Of a stretch of 64,000 nucleotides of DNA, positions 1 through 13,370 are shown in pieces. The notes under the pieces are model-generated. The model saw only the letters and a list, made by a program, of their open reading frames with translations. It had not been told where the DNA came from and did not search any database. Made by a program: the position numbers and the translations under genes. Within the stretch, counting starts at the first letter, position 1, and each line of letters opens with the position of its first letter. Origin of the DNA: Parapristionchus giblindavisi (lineage: Eukaryota > Nematoda > Chromadorea > Rhabditida > Diplogasteridae); contig CALSFV010000029.1 in NCBI GenBank assembly GCA_943737045.1, positions 744,001-808,000 of the forward strand, in the 5' to 3' direction.

Positions 1-3000
1 GGTCATTATAGCCGCTGTAAAATATTACCGATCGACATGACCTGAAGTGTGTTACATTCAGATTTTTTTGCTCTATCACATAGTATATCACTCGATAAGG
101 ATAGTTGACAATTTGACTTGTTACAAATTGTTTTGCACCAAAAAGCAGAGAGAATGGGAAGATAATTTTGCATTTTGAACGTACAGACATAGTGGAGAAG
201 CACATCTTATTCAGATTTTTTCGGTCTTTCATATGGTATATGACACGATAGGTATCCTTGCCATTTTCATATTTCTCAAGTTATTTTGATCAAATCAGAG
301 TAAAAGCTACTTTCGTACTTCGGTCATTATAGCCGCTGTAAAATATTACCGATCGACATGACCTGAAGTGTGTTACATTCAGAAGTTTTTGCTCTATCAC
401 ATAGTATATCACTCGATAAGGATAGTTGACAATTTGACTTGTTACAAATTGTTTTGCACCAAAAAGCAGAGAGAATGGGAAGATAATTTTGCATTTTGAA
501 CGTACAGACATAGTGGAGAAGCACATCTTATTCAGATTTTTTCGGTCTTTCATATGGTATATGACACGATAGGTATCCTTGCCATTTTCATATTTCTCAA
601 GTTATTTTGATCAAATCAGAGTAAAAGCTACTTTTGTACTTCGGTCATTATAGCCGCTGTAAAATATTACCGATCGACATGACCTGAAGTGTGTTACATT
701 CAGATTTTTTTGCTCTATCACATAGTATATCACTCGATAAGGATAGTTGACAATTTGACTTGTTACAAATTGTTTTGCACCAAAAAGCAGAGAGAATGGG
801 AAGATAATTTTGCATTTTGAACGTACAGACATAGTGGAGAAGCACATCTTATTCAGATTTTTTCGGTCTTTCATATGGTATATGACACGATAGGTATCCT
901 TGCCATTTTCATATTTCTCAAGTTATTTTGATCAAATCAGAGTAAAAGCTACTTTCGTACTTCGGTCATTATAGCCGCTGTAAAATATTACCGATCGACA
1001 TGACCTGAAGTGTGTTACATTCAGAAGTTTTTGCTCTATCACATAGTATATCACTCGATAAGGATAGTTGACAATTTGACTTGTTACAAATTGTTTTGCA
1101 CCAAAAAGCAGAGAGAATGGGAAGATAATTTTGCATTTTGAACGTACAGACATAGTGGAGAAGCACATCTTATTCAGATTTTTTCGGTCTTTCATATGGT
1201 ATATGACACGATAGGTATCCTTGCCATTTTCATATTTCTCAAGTTATTTTGATCAAATCAGAGTAAAAGCTACTTTTGTACTTCGGTCATTATAGCCGCT
1301 GTAAAATATTACCGATCGACATGACCTGAAGTGTGTTACATTCAGATTTTTTTGCTCTATCACATAGTATATCACTCGATAAGGATAGTTGACAATTTGA
1401 CTTGTTACAAATTGTTTTGCACCAAAAAGCAGAGAGAATGGGAAGATAATTTTGCATTTTGAACGTACAGACATAGTGGAGAAGCACATCTTATTCAGAT
1501 TTTTTCGGTCTTTCATATGGTATATGACACGATAGGTATCCTTGCCATTTTCATATTTCTCAAGTTATTTTGATCAAATCAGAGTAAAAGCTACTTTCGT
1601 ACTTCGGTCATTATAGCCGCTGTAAAATATTACCGATCGACATGACCTGAAGTGTGTTACATTCAGATTTTTTTGCTCTATCACATAGTATATCACTCGA
1701 TAAGGATAGTTGACAATTTGACTTGTTACAAATTGTTTTGCACCAAAAAGCAGAGAGAATGGGAAGATAATTTTGCATTTTGAACGTACAGACATAGTGG
1801 AGAAGCACATCTTATTCAGATTTTTTCGGTCTTTCATATGGTATATGACACGATAGGTATCCTTGCCATTTTCATATTTCTCAAGTTATTTTGATCAAAT
1901 CAGAGTAAAAGCTACTTTCGTACTTCGGTCATTATAGCCGCTGTAAAATATTACCGATCGACATGACCTGAAGTGTGTTACATTCAGAATTTTTTGCTCT
2001 ATCACATAGTATATCACTCGATAAGGATAGTTGACAATTTGACTTGTTACAAATTGTTTTGCACCAAAAAGCAGAGAGAATGGGAAGATAATTTTGCATT
2101 TTGAACGTACAGACATAGTGGAGAAGCACATCTTATTCAGATTTTTTCGGTCTTTCATATGGTATATGACACGATAGGTATCCTTGCCATTTTCATATTT
2201 CTCAAGTTATTTTGATCAAATCAGAGTAAAAGCTACTTTCGTACTTCGGTCATTATAGCCGCTGTAAAATATTACCGATCGACATGACCTGAAGTGTGTT
2301 ACATTCAGAATTTTTTGCTCTATCACATAGTATATCACTCGATAAGGATAGTTGACAATTTGACTTGTTACAAATTGTTTTGCACCAAAAAGCAGAGAGA
2401 ATGGGAAGATAATTTTGCATTTTGAACGTACAGACATAGTGGAGAAGCGCATCTTATTCAGATTTTTTCGGTCTTTCATATGGTATATTACACGATAGGT
2501 ATCCTTGCCATTTTCATATTTCTCAAGTTATTTTGATCAAATCAGAGTAAAAGCTACTTTCGTACTTCGGTCATTATAGCCGCTGTAAAATATTACCGAT
2601 CGACATGACCTGAAGTGTGTTACATTCAGATTTTTTTGCTCTATCACATAGTATATCACTCGATAAGGATAGTTGACAATTTGACTTGTTACAAATTGTT
2701 TTGCACCAAAAAGCAGAGAGAATGGGAAGATAATTTTGCATTTTGAACGTACAGACATAGTGGAGAAGCACATCTTATTCAGATTTTTTCGGTCTTTCAT
2801 ATGGTATATGACACGATAGGTATCCTTGCCATTTTCATATTTCTCAAGTTATTTTGATCAAATCAGAGTAAAAGCTACTTTCGTACTTCGGTCATTATAG
2901 CCGCTGTAAAATATTACCGATCGACATGACCTGAAGTGTGTTACATTCAGATTTTTTTGCTCTATCACATAGTATATCACTCGATAAGGATAGTTGACAA

Positions 3001-6000
3001 TTTGACTTGTTACAAATTGTTTTGCACCAAAAAGCAGAGAGAATGGGTAGATAATTTTGCATTTTGAACGTACAGACATAGTGGAGAAGCACATCTTATT
3101 CAGATTTTTTCGGTCTTTCATATGGTATATGACACGATAGGTATCCTTGCCATTTTCATATTTCTCAAGTTATTTTGATCAAATCAGAGTAAAAGCTACT
3201 TTTGTACTTCGGTCATTATAGCCGCTGTAAAATATTACCGATCGACATGACCTGAAGTGTGTTACATTCAGATTTTTTTGCTCTATCACATAGTATATCA
3301 CTCGATAAGGATAGTTGACAATTTGACTTGTTACAAATTGTTTTGCACCAAAAAGCAGAGAGAATGGGAAGATAATTTTGCATTTTGAACGTACAGACAT
3401 AGTGGAGAAGCACATCTTATTCAGATTTTTTCGGTCTTTCATATGGTATATGACACGATAGGTATCCTTGCCATTTTCATATTTCTCAAGTTATTTTGAT
3501 CAAATCAGAGTAAAAGCTACTTTCGTACTTCGGTCATTATAGCCGCTGTAAAATATTACCGATCGACATGACCTGAAGTGTGTTACATTCAGATTTTTTT
3601 GCTCTATCACATAGTATATCACTCGATAAGGATAGTTGACAATTTGACTTGTTACAAATTGTTTTGCACCAAAAAGCAGAGAGAATGGGAAGATAATTTT
3701 GCATTTTGAACGTACAGACATAGTGGAGAAGCACATCTTATTCAGATTTTTTCGGTCTTTCATATGGTATATGACACGATAGGTATCCTTGCCATTTTCA
3801 TATTTCTCAAGTTATTTTGATCAAATCAGAGTAAAAGCTACTTTCGTACTTCGGTCATTATAGCCGCTGTAAAATATTACCGATCGACATGACCTGAAGT
3901 GTGTTACATTCAGAATTTTTTGCTCTATCACATAGTATATCACTCGATAAGGATAGTTGACAATTTGACTTGTTACAAATTGTTTTGCACCAAAAAGCAG
4001 AGAGAATGGGAAGATAATTTTGCATTTTGAACGTACAGACATAGTGGAGAAGCACATCTTATTCAGATTTTTTCGGTCTTTCATATGGTATATGACACGA
4101 TAGGTATCCTTGCCATTTTCATATTTCTCAAGTTATTTTGATCAAATCAGAGTAAAAGCTACTTTCGTACTTCGGTCATTATAGCCGCTGTAAAATATTA
4201 CCGATCGACATGACCTGAAGTGTGTTACATTCAGAATTTTTTGCTCTATCACATAGTATATCACTCGATAAGGATAGTTGACAATTTGACTTGTTACAAA
4301 TTGTTTTGCACCAAAAAGCAGAGAGAATGGGAAGATAATTTTGCATTTTGAACGTACAGACATAGTGGAGAAGCACATCTTATTCAGATTTTTTCGGTCT
4401 TTCATATGGTATATGACACGATAGGTATCCTTGCCATTTTCATATTTCTCAAGTTATTTTGATCAAATCAGAGTAAAAGCTACTTTCGTACTTCGGTCAT
4501 TATAGCCGCTGTAAAATATTACCGATCGACATGACCTGAAGTGTGTTACATTCAGAATTTTTTGCTCTATCACATAGTATATCACTCGATAAGGATAGTT
4601 GACAATTTGACTTGTTACAAATTGTTTTGCACCAAAAAGCAGAGAGAATGGGAAGATAATTTTGCATTTTGAACGTACAGACATAGTGGAGAAGCGCATC
4701 TTATTCAGATTTTTTCGGTCTTTCATATGGTATATTACACGATAGGTATCCTTGCCATTTTCATATTTCTCAAGTTATTTTGATCAAATCAGAGTAAAAG
4801 CTACTTTCGTACTTCGGTCATTATAGCCGCTGTAAAATATTACCGATCGACATGACCTGAAGTGTGTTACATTCAGATTTTTTTGCACTATCACATAGTA
4901 TATCACTCGATAAGGATAGTTGACAATTTGACTTGTTACAAATTGTTTTGCACCAAAAAGCAGAGAGAATGGGAAGATAATTTTGCATTTTGAACGTACA
5001 GACATAGTGGAGAAGCACATCTTATTCAGATTTTTTCGGTCTTTCATATGGTATATGACACGATAGGTATCCTTGCCATTTTCATATTTCTCAAGTTATT
5101 TTGATCAAATCAGAGTAAAAGCTACTTTCGTACTTCGGTCATTATAGCCGCTGTAAAATATTACCGATCGACATGACCTGAAGTGTGTTACATTCAGATT
5201 TTTTTGCTCTATCACATAGTATATCACTCGATAAGGATAGTTGACAATTTGACTTGTTACAAATTGTTTTGCACCAAAAAGCAGAGAGAATGGGTAGATA
5301 ATTTTGCATTTTGAACGTACAGACATAGTGGAGAAGCACATCTTATTCAGATTTTTTCGGTCTTTCATATGGTATATGACACGATAGGTATCCTTGCCAT
5401 TTTCATATTTCTCAAGTTATTTTGATCAAATCAGAGTAAAAGCTACTTTTGTACTTCGGTCATTATAGCCGCTGTAAAATATTACCGATCGACATGACCT
5501 GAAGTGTGTTACATTCAGATTTTTTTGCTCTATCACATAGTATATCACTCGATAAGGATAGTTGACAATTTGACTTGTTACAAATTGTTTTGCACCAAAA
5601 AGCAGAGAGAATGGGAAGATAATTTTGCATTTTGAACGTACAGACATAGTGGAGAAGCACATCTTATTCAGATTTTTTCGGTCTTTCATATGGTATATGA
5701 CACGATAGGTATCCTTGCCATTTTCATATTTCTCAAGATATTTTGATCAAATCAGAGTAAAAGCTACTTTCGTACTTCGGTCATTATAGCCGCTGTAAAA
5801 TATTACCGATCGACATGACCTGAAGTGTGTTACATTCAGAATTTTTTGCTCTATCACATAGTATATCACTCGATAAGGATAGTTGACAATTTGACTTGTT
5901 ACAAATTGTTTTGCACCAAAAAGCAGAGAGAATGGGAAGATAATTTTGCATTTTGAACGTACAGACATAGTGGAGAAGCGCATCTTATTCAGATTTTTTC

Positions 6001-9000
6001 GGTCTTTCATATGGTATATTACACGATAGGTATCCTTGCCATTTTCATATTTCTCAAGTTATTTTGATCAAATCAGAGTAAAAGCTACTTTCGTACTTCG
6101 GTCATTATAGCCGCTGTAAAATATTACCGATCGACATGACCTGAAGTGTGTTACATTCAGATTTTTTTGCTCTATCACATAGTATATCACTCGATAAGGA
6201 TAGTTGACAATTTGACTTGTTACAAATTGTTTTGCACCAAAAAGCAGAGAGAATGGGAAGATAATTTTGCATTTTGAACGTACAGACATAGTGGAGAAGC
6301 GCATCTTATTCAGATTTTTTCGGTCTTTCATATGGTATATGACACGATAGGTATCCTTGCCATTTTCATATTTCTCAAGTTATTTTGATCAAATCAGAGT
6401 AAAAGCTACTTTTGTACTTCGGTCATTATAGCCGCTGTAAAATATTACCGATCGACATGACCTGAAGTGTGTTACATTCAGATTTTTTTGCTCTATCACA
6501 TAGTATATCACTCGATAAGGATAGTTGACAATTTGACTTGTTACAAATTGTTTTGCACCAAAAAGCAGAGAGAATGGGAAGATAATTTTGCATTTTGAAC
6601 GTACAGACATAGTGGAGAAGCACATCTTATTCAGATTTTTTCGGTCTTTCATATGGTATATGACACGATAGGTATCCTTGCCATTTTCATATTTCTCAAG
6701 TTATTTTGATCAAATCAGAGTAAAAGCTACTTTCGTACTTCGGTCATTATAGCCGCTGTAAAATATTACCGATCGACATGACCTGAAGTGTGTTACATTC
6801 AGATTTTTTTGCTCTATCACATAGTATATCACTCGATAAGGATAGTTGACAATTTGACTTGTTACAAATTGTTTTGCACCAAAAAGCAGAGAGAATGGGA
6901 AGATAATTTTGCATTTTGAACGTACAGACATAGTGGAGAAGCACATCTTATTCAGATTTTTTCGGTCTTTCATATGGTATATGACACGATAGGTATCCTT
7001 GCCATTTTCATATTTCTCAAGTTATTTTGATCAAATCAGAGTAAAAGCTACTTTCGTACTTCGGTCATTATAGCCGCTGTAAAATATTACCGATCGACAT
7101 GACCTGAAGTGTGTTACATTCAGAATTTTTTGCTCTATCACATAGTATATCACTCGATAAGGATAGTTGACAATTTGACTTGTTACAAATTGTTTTGCAC
7201 CAAAAAGCAGAGAGAATGGGAAGATAATTTTGCATTTTGAACGTACAGACATAGTGGAGAAGCACATCTTATTCAGATTTTTTCGGTCTTTCATATGGTA
7301 TATGACACGATAGGTATCCTTGCCATTTTCATATTTCTCAAGTTATTTTGATCAAATCAGAGTAAAAGCTACTTTCGTACTTCGGTCATTATAGCCGCTG
7401 TAAAATATTACCGATCGACATGACCTGAAGTGTGTTACATTCAGAATTTTTTGCTCTATCACATAGTATATCACTCGATAAGGATAGTTGACAATTTGAC
7501 TTGTTACAAATTGTTTTGCACCAAAAAGCAGAGAGAATGGGAAGATAATTTTGCATTTTGAACGTACAGACATAGTGGAGAAGCACATCTTATTCAGATT
7601 TTTTCGGTCTTTCATATGGTATATGACACGATAGGTATCCTTGCCATTTTCATATTTCTCAAGTTATTTTGATCAAATCAGAGTAAAAGCTACTTTCGTA
7701 CTTCGGTCATTATAGCCGCTGTAAAATATTACCGATCGACATGACCTGAAGTGTGTTACATTCAGAATTTTTTGCTCTATCACATAGTATATCACTCGAT
7801 AAGGATAGTTGACAATTTGACTTGTTACAAATTGTTTTGCACCAAAAAGCAGAGAGAATGGGAAGATAATTTTGCATTTTGAACGTACAGACATAGTGGA
7901 GAAGCGCATCTTATTCAGATTTTTTCGGTCTTTCATATGGTATATTACACGATAGGTATCCTTGCCATTTTCATATTTCTCAAGTTATTTTGATCAAATC
8001 AGAGTAAAAGCTACTTTCGTACTTCGGTCATTATAGCCGCTGTAAAATATTACCGATCGACATGACCTGAAGTGTGTTACATTCAGATTTTTTTGCTCTA
8101 TCACATAGTATATCACTCGATAAGGATAGTTGACAATTTGACTTGTTACAAATTGTTTTGCACCAAAAAGCAGAGAGAATGGGAAGATAATTTTGCATTT
8201 TGAACGTACAGACATAGTGGAGAAGCGCATCTTATTCAGATTTTTTCGGTCTTTCATATGGTATATGACACGATAGGTATCCTTGCCATTTTCATATTTC
8301 TCAAGTTATTTTGATCAAATCAGAGTAAAAGCTACTTTTGTACTTCGGTCATTATAGCCGCTGTAAAATATTACCGTTCGACATGACCTGAAGTGTGTTA
8401 CATTCAGATTTTTTTGCTCTATCACATAGTATATCACTCGATAAGGATAGTTGACAATTTGACTTGTTACAAATTGTTTTGCACCAAAAAGCAGAGAGAA
8501 TGGGAAGATAATTTTGCATTTTGAACGTACAGACATAGTGGAGAAGCGCATCTTATTCAGATTTTTTCGGTCTTTCATATGGTATATGACACGATAGGTA
8601 TCCTTGCCATTTTCATATTTCTCAAGTTATTTTGATCAAATCAGAGTAAAAGCTGCTTTTGTACTTCGGTCATTATAGCCGCTGTAAAATATTACCGTTC
8701 GACATGACCTGAAGTGTGTTACATTCAGAATTTTTTGCTCTATCACATAGTATATCACTCGATAAGGATAGTTGACAATTTGACTTGTTACAAATTGTTT
8801 TGCACCAAAAAGCAGAGAGAATGGGAAGATAATTTTGCATTTTGAACGTACAGACATAGTGGAGAAGCGCATCTTATTCAGATTTTTTCGGTCTTTCATA
8901 TGGTTTATGACACGATAGGTATCCTTGCCATTTTCATATTTCTCAAGTTATTTTGATCAAATCAGAGTAAAAGCTACTTTTGTACTTCGGTCATTATAGC

Positions 9001-12000
9001 CGCTGTAAAATATTACCGTTCGACATGACCTGAAGTGTGTTACATTCAGAATTTTTTGCTCTATCACATAGTATATCACTCGATAAGGATAGTTGACAAT
9101 TTGACTTTTACAAATTGTTTTGCACCAGAAAGCAGAGAGAACGGGAAGATAATTTTGCATTTTGAACGTACAGACATAGTGGAGAAGCGCATCTTATTCA
9201 GATTTTTTCGGTCTTTCATATGGTATATGACACGATAGGTATCCTTGCCATTTTCATATTTCTCTAGTTATTTTGATCAAATCAGAGTAAAAGCTGCTTT
9301 TGTACTTCGGTCATTATAGCCGCTGTAAAATATTACCGTTCGACATGACCTGAAGTGTGTTACATTCAGAATTTTTTGCTCTATCACATAGTATATCACT
9401 CGATAAGGATAGTTGACAATTTGACTTGTTACAAATTGTTTTGCACCAAAAAGCAGAGAGAATGGGAAGATAATTTTGCATTTTGAACGTACAGACATAG
9501 TGGAGAAGCGCATCTTATTCAGATTTTTTCGGTCTTTCATATGGTTTATGACACGATAGGTATCCTTGCCATTTTCATATTTCTCAAGTTATTTTGATCA
9601 AATCAGAGTAAAAGCTACTTTTGTACTTCGGTCATTATAGCCGCTGTAAAATATTACCGTTCGACATGACCTGAAGTGTGTTACATTCAGAATTTTTTGC
9701 TCTATCACATAGTATATCACTCGATAAGGATAGTTGACAATTTGACTTTTACAAATTGTTTTGCACCAGAAAGCAGAGAGAACGGGAAGATAATTTTGCA
9801 TTTTGAACGTACAGACATAGTGGAGAAGCGCATCTTATTCAGATTTTTTCGGTCTTTCATATGGTATATGACACGATAGGTATCCTTGCCATTTTCATAT
9901 TTCTCTAGTTATTTTGATCAAATCAGAGTAAAAGCTACTTTCGACTTTTACAAATTGTTTTGCACCAGAAAGCAGAGAGAACGGGAAGATAATTTTGCAT
10001 TTTGAATGTACAGACATAGTGGAGAAGCGCATCTTATTCAGATTTTTTCGGTCTTTCATATGGTATATGACACGATAGGTATCCTTGCCATTTTCATATT
10101 TCTCAAGTTATTTTGATCAAATAAGAGTAATAGCTACTTTCGTACTTCGGTCATTATAGCCGCTGTAAAATATTACCGATCGACATGACCTGAAGTGTGT
10201 TACATTCAGAATTTTTTGCTCTATCACATAGTTTATCACTCGATAAGGATAGTTGACAATTTGACTTGTTACAACTTGTTTTGCACCAAAAAGCAGAGAG
10301 AATGGGAAGATAATTTTGCATTTTGAACGTACGGACATAGTGGAGAAGCGCATCTTATTCAGATTTTTTCGGTCTTTCATATGGTATATGACACGATAGG
10401 TATCCTTGCCATTTTCATATTTCTCAAGTTATTTTGATCAAATCAGAGTAAAAGCTACTTTTGTACTTCGGTCATTATAGCCGCTGTAAAATATTACCGT
10501 TCGACATGACCTGAAGTGTGTTACATTCAGAATTTTTTGCTCTATCACATAGTATATCACTCGATAAGGATAGTTGACAATTTGACTTTTACAAATTGTT
10601 TTGCACCAGAAAGCAGAGAGAACGGGAAGATAATTTTGCATTTTGAACGTACAGACATAGTGGAGAAGCGCATCTTATTCAGATTTTTTCGGTCTTTCAT
10701 ATGGTATATGACACGATAGGTATCCTTGCCATTTTCATATTTCTCTAGTTATTTTGATCAAATCAGAGTAAAAGCTACTTTCGACTTTTACAAATTGTTT
10801 TGCACCAGAAAGCAGAGAGAACGGGAAGATAATTTTGCATTTTGAATGTACAGACATAGTGGAGAAGCGCATCTTATTCAGATTTTTTCGGTCTTTCATA
10901 TGGTATATGACACGATAGGTATCCTTGCCATTTTCATATTTCTCAAGTTATTTTGATCAAATCAGAGTAAAAGCTACTTTCGTACTTCGGTCATTATAGC
11001 CGCTGTAAAATATTACCGATCGACATGACCTGAAGTGTGATACATTCAGAATTTTTTGCTCTATCACATAGTATATCACTCGATAAGGATAGTTGACAAT
11101 TTGACTTGTTACAAATTGTTTTGCACCAAAAAGCAGAGAGAATGGGAAGATAATTTTGCATTTTGAACGTACAGACATAGTGGAGAAGCGCATCTTATTC
11201 AGATTTTTTCGGTCTTTCATATGGTATATGACACGATAGGTATCCTTGCCATTTTCATATTTCTCAAGTTATTTTGATCAAATCAGAGTAAAAGCTACTT
11301 TCGTACTTCGGTCATTATAGCCGCTGTAAAATATTACCGATCGACATAACCTGAAGTGTGATACATTCAGAATTTTTTGCTCTATCACATAGTATATCAC
11401 TCGATAAGGATAGTTGACAATTTGACTTGTTACAAATTGTTTTGCACCAAAAAGCAGAGAGAATGGGAAGATAATTTTGCATTTTGAACGTACAGACATA
11501 GTGGAGAAGCGCATCTTATTCAGATTTTTTCGGTCTTTCATATGGTATATGACACGATAGGTATCCTTGCCATTTTCATATTTCTCAAGTTATTTTGATC
11601 AAATCAGAGTAAAAGCTATTTTCGTACTTCGGTCATTATAGCCGCTGTAAAATATTACCGTTCGACATGACCTGAAGTGTGTTACATTCAGAATTTTTTG
11701 CTCTATCACATAGTATATCACTCGATAAGGATAGTTGACAATTTGACTTTTACAAATTGTTTTGCACCAGAAAGCAGAGAGAACGGGAAGATAATTTTGC
11801 ATTTTGAACGTACAGACATAGTGGAGAAGCGCATCTTATTCAGATTTTTTCGGTCTTTCATATGGTATATGACACGATAGGTATCCTTGCCATTTTCATA
11901 TTTCTCTAGTTATTTTGATCAAATCAGAGTAAAAGCTACTTTCGTACTTCGGTCATTATAGCCGCTGTAAAATATTACCGATCGACATGACCTGAAGTGT

Positions 12001-12026
12001 GTTACATTCAGTATTTTTTGCTCTAT
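1..12026. repeat. 321-bp tandem satellite array, about 37 monomers
   Basis: The same sequence recurs every 321 bp from base 1 to 12026, where it stops abruptly. Anchor words such as ACATTCAG, CTCTATCACATAG and TATGACACGATAGG recur in every unit. From about 290 to 8956 there are 27 units in exact 321-bp phase. After 8957 some units are 320 bp (GACTTGTTAC becomes GACTTTTAC) and two are cut to 199 bp. Units differ at only a few sites: the bases after ATTCAG (ATTTTTTT, AAGTTTTT or AATTTTTT), CAC versus CGC in the GAGAAGC(A/G)C word, TATATGA versus TATATTA, and GATCGACA versus GTTCGACA. The GAGAAGCGC and GTTCGACA forms take over towards the right edge. The open frames of 65-87 codons in each unit are by-products of the repeat, not genes. 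The left end runs off the window. Confidence 0.98.
9598..11277. repeat. Two copies of an 840-bp higher-order repeat inside the satellite
   Basis: Units of 320, 199 and 321 bp occur in the same order twice, at 9598-10437 and 10438-11277. The 199-bp unit joins GCTACTTTCG directly to ACTTTTACAAATTG in both copies, so both derive from one internally deleted unit. Just upstream, the 641-bp pair 8636-9276 is repeated as 9277-9917 with the same private changes (GCTGCTTTTG, TGGTTTATG). These are recent block duplications, as unequal exchange would make. Confidence 0.9.
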
Positions 12027-12952
12027 GTTAGCTCATAGAGTACCGAAACCTGTCGACGAGCAAAATGTAAGCTGCCCGTGGACATTTCGTCACCATACCA
12101 CAAGCGGTCTTGATTATGTGCAAGTCTTCGTACCTTTTGTTCCATCTAATGTGAAATCGATCAGGCGTGGGGTGGTCGATAATTACACAATCGACCCTGG
12201 TTAGCTCATAGAGTACCGAAACCTGTCGACGAGCAAAATGTAAGCTGCCCGTTGACCATTCTTCATCATACCACAAGCGGTCTTGGTTATGTGCACGTCT
12301 TCGTACCTTTTGTGCCATCTAATGGGAAATCGATCAGGCGTGGGGTGGTCGATAATTACACAATCGACCCTGGTTAGCTCATAGAGTACCGAAACCTGTC
12401 GACGAGCAAAATGTAAGCTGCCCGTGGACCATTCTTCATCATACCACAAGCGGTCTTGGTTCTGTGCACGTCTTCGTACCTTTTGTGCCATCTAATGGGA
12501 AATCGATCAGACCTGTCGACGAGCAAAATGTAAGCTGCCCGTGGACCATTCTTCATCATACCACAAGCGGTCTTGATTATGTGCACGTCTTCGTACCTTT
12601 TGTGTCATCTAATGGGAAATCGATCAGGCGTGGGGTAGTCGATAATTATACAATCGACCCTGGTTAGCTCATAGAGTAGCGAAACCTGTCGACGAGCAAA
12701 ATGTAAGCTGCCCGTGGACCCGAGCAAACTGTAAGCTGCCCGTGGACCATTCTTCATCATACCACAAGCGGTCTTGGTTATGTGCACGTCTTCGTACCTT
12801 TTGTGCCATCTAATGGGAAATCGATCAGGCGTGGGGTGGTCGATAATTACACAATCGACCCTGGTCAGCTTATAGAGTACCGAAACCTGTCGACGAGCAA
12901 AATATAAGCTGCCCGTGGACCATTCTTCATCATACCACACGCGGTCTAGACG
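12027..12952. repeat. Second satellite, 173-bp period, about five partly rearranged units
   Basis: The word TTAGCTCATAGAGTACCG begins at 12028, 12201, 12374 and 12664, and a diverged copy at 12865. The first two steps are 173 bp. The 290-bp step holds a 117-bp internal duplication and the 201-bp step a 28-bp one. Units contain CCTGTCGACGAGCAAAATG and GGCGTGGGGTGGTCGATAA. The array starts directly after the 321-bp satellite word TTTTTTGCTCTAT with no spacer and ends near 12952. Open frames of 70-111 codons here are repeat by-products, since 173 is not a multiple of three. Confidence 0.93.
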
Positions 12953-12964
12953 ACTGGTTCATAG

Positions 12965-13075
12965 AAATGAAAACCCGATGGTTTCGTTTACGGGTTTTAC
13001 GGTTTCGGTTTCGGTCAAGGTTCAATACTGCAATTCGGTCAAAGATTTATACACTTTACCATGGAACGTGGATAT
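12965..13075. repeat. Dispersed repeat with GGTTTCGGTTTC words, copy 1
   Basis: GATGGTTTCGTTTACGG, GGTTTCGGTTTCGGT and CAAAGATTTATACACTTTAC occur here and again in the same order at 19748-19865. The second copy has an extra 20-odd-base internal duplication. No open frame is conserved between the two, so this is a non-coding dispersed repeat of unknown class. Confidence 0.75.
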
Positions 13076-13079
13076 TGGC

Positions 13080-13368
13080 TAGTCTTTTTCCATCCTATTA
13101 CTTGATGGACATCCCAATCAGGGCTGGGATTTGACGTTTGACGTTTTGACGGATCTTACGGATTGACGGTATCCATCTGTCAAATTATTTTTTGACAGAA
13201 ACCGTCAAATTTTATCCGTCAAATTCGTCAAAAATTAAAGAGACTATAAAAGCTGAAATGGGCGAGAATAGTCAACAATAATAACACTGTAAATGTGTTC
13301 AGCAATGAGCAAAATCGCTTTTCGTCATGTAATAAGAACATCCAAATTTATGATTTTGAGTAATTATC
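13080..13368. other. Non-genic; GTCAAA-rich inverted repeat flanking the next element
   Basis: No gene is visible. 13130-13235 has many GACGTTT/GTCAAAT words arranged partly as an inverted repeat. Sequence like CCGTCAAATTCGTCAAAA (13215-13233) reappears in inverted orientation at 15400-15432, on the other side of the palindromic element. The element may therefore have inserted into an older GTCAAA repeat. Confidence 0.5.
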
Positions 13369-13370
13369 TA

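Noticed and set aside
6..12026. Dozens of 65-, 67- and 87-codon open frames on both strands in the satellite
   Set aside because: They recur with the 321-bp unit, overlap each other, change frame with single-base unit variants and have no splice or start context.
12028..12940. 96- and 111-codon minus-strand frames
   Set aside because: They follow the 173-bp repeat, whose period is not a multiple of three, so each unit shifts the frame.
1..12952. CRISPR-like periodicity
   Set aside because: Units are contiguous satellite monomers without unique spacers, and the genome is eukaryotic.
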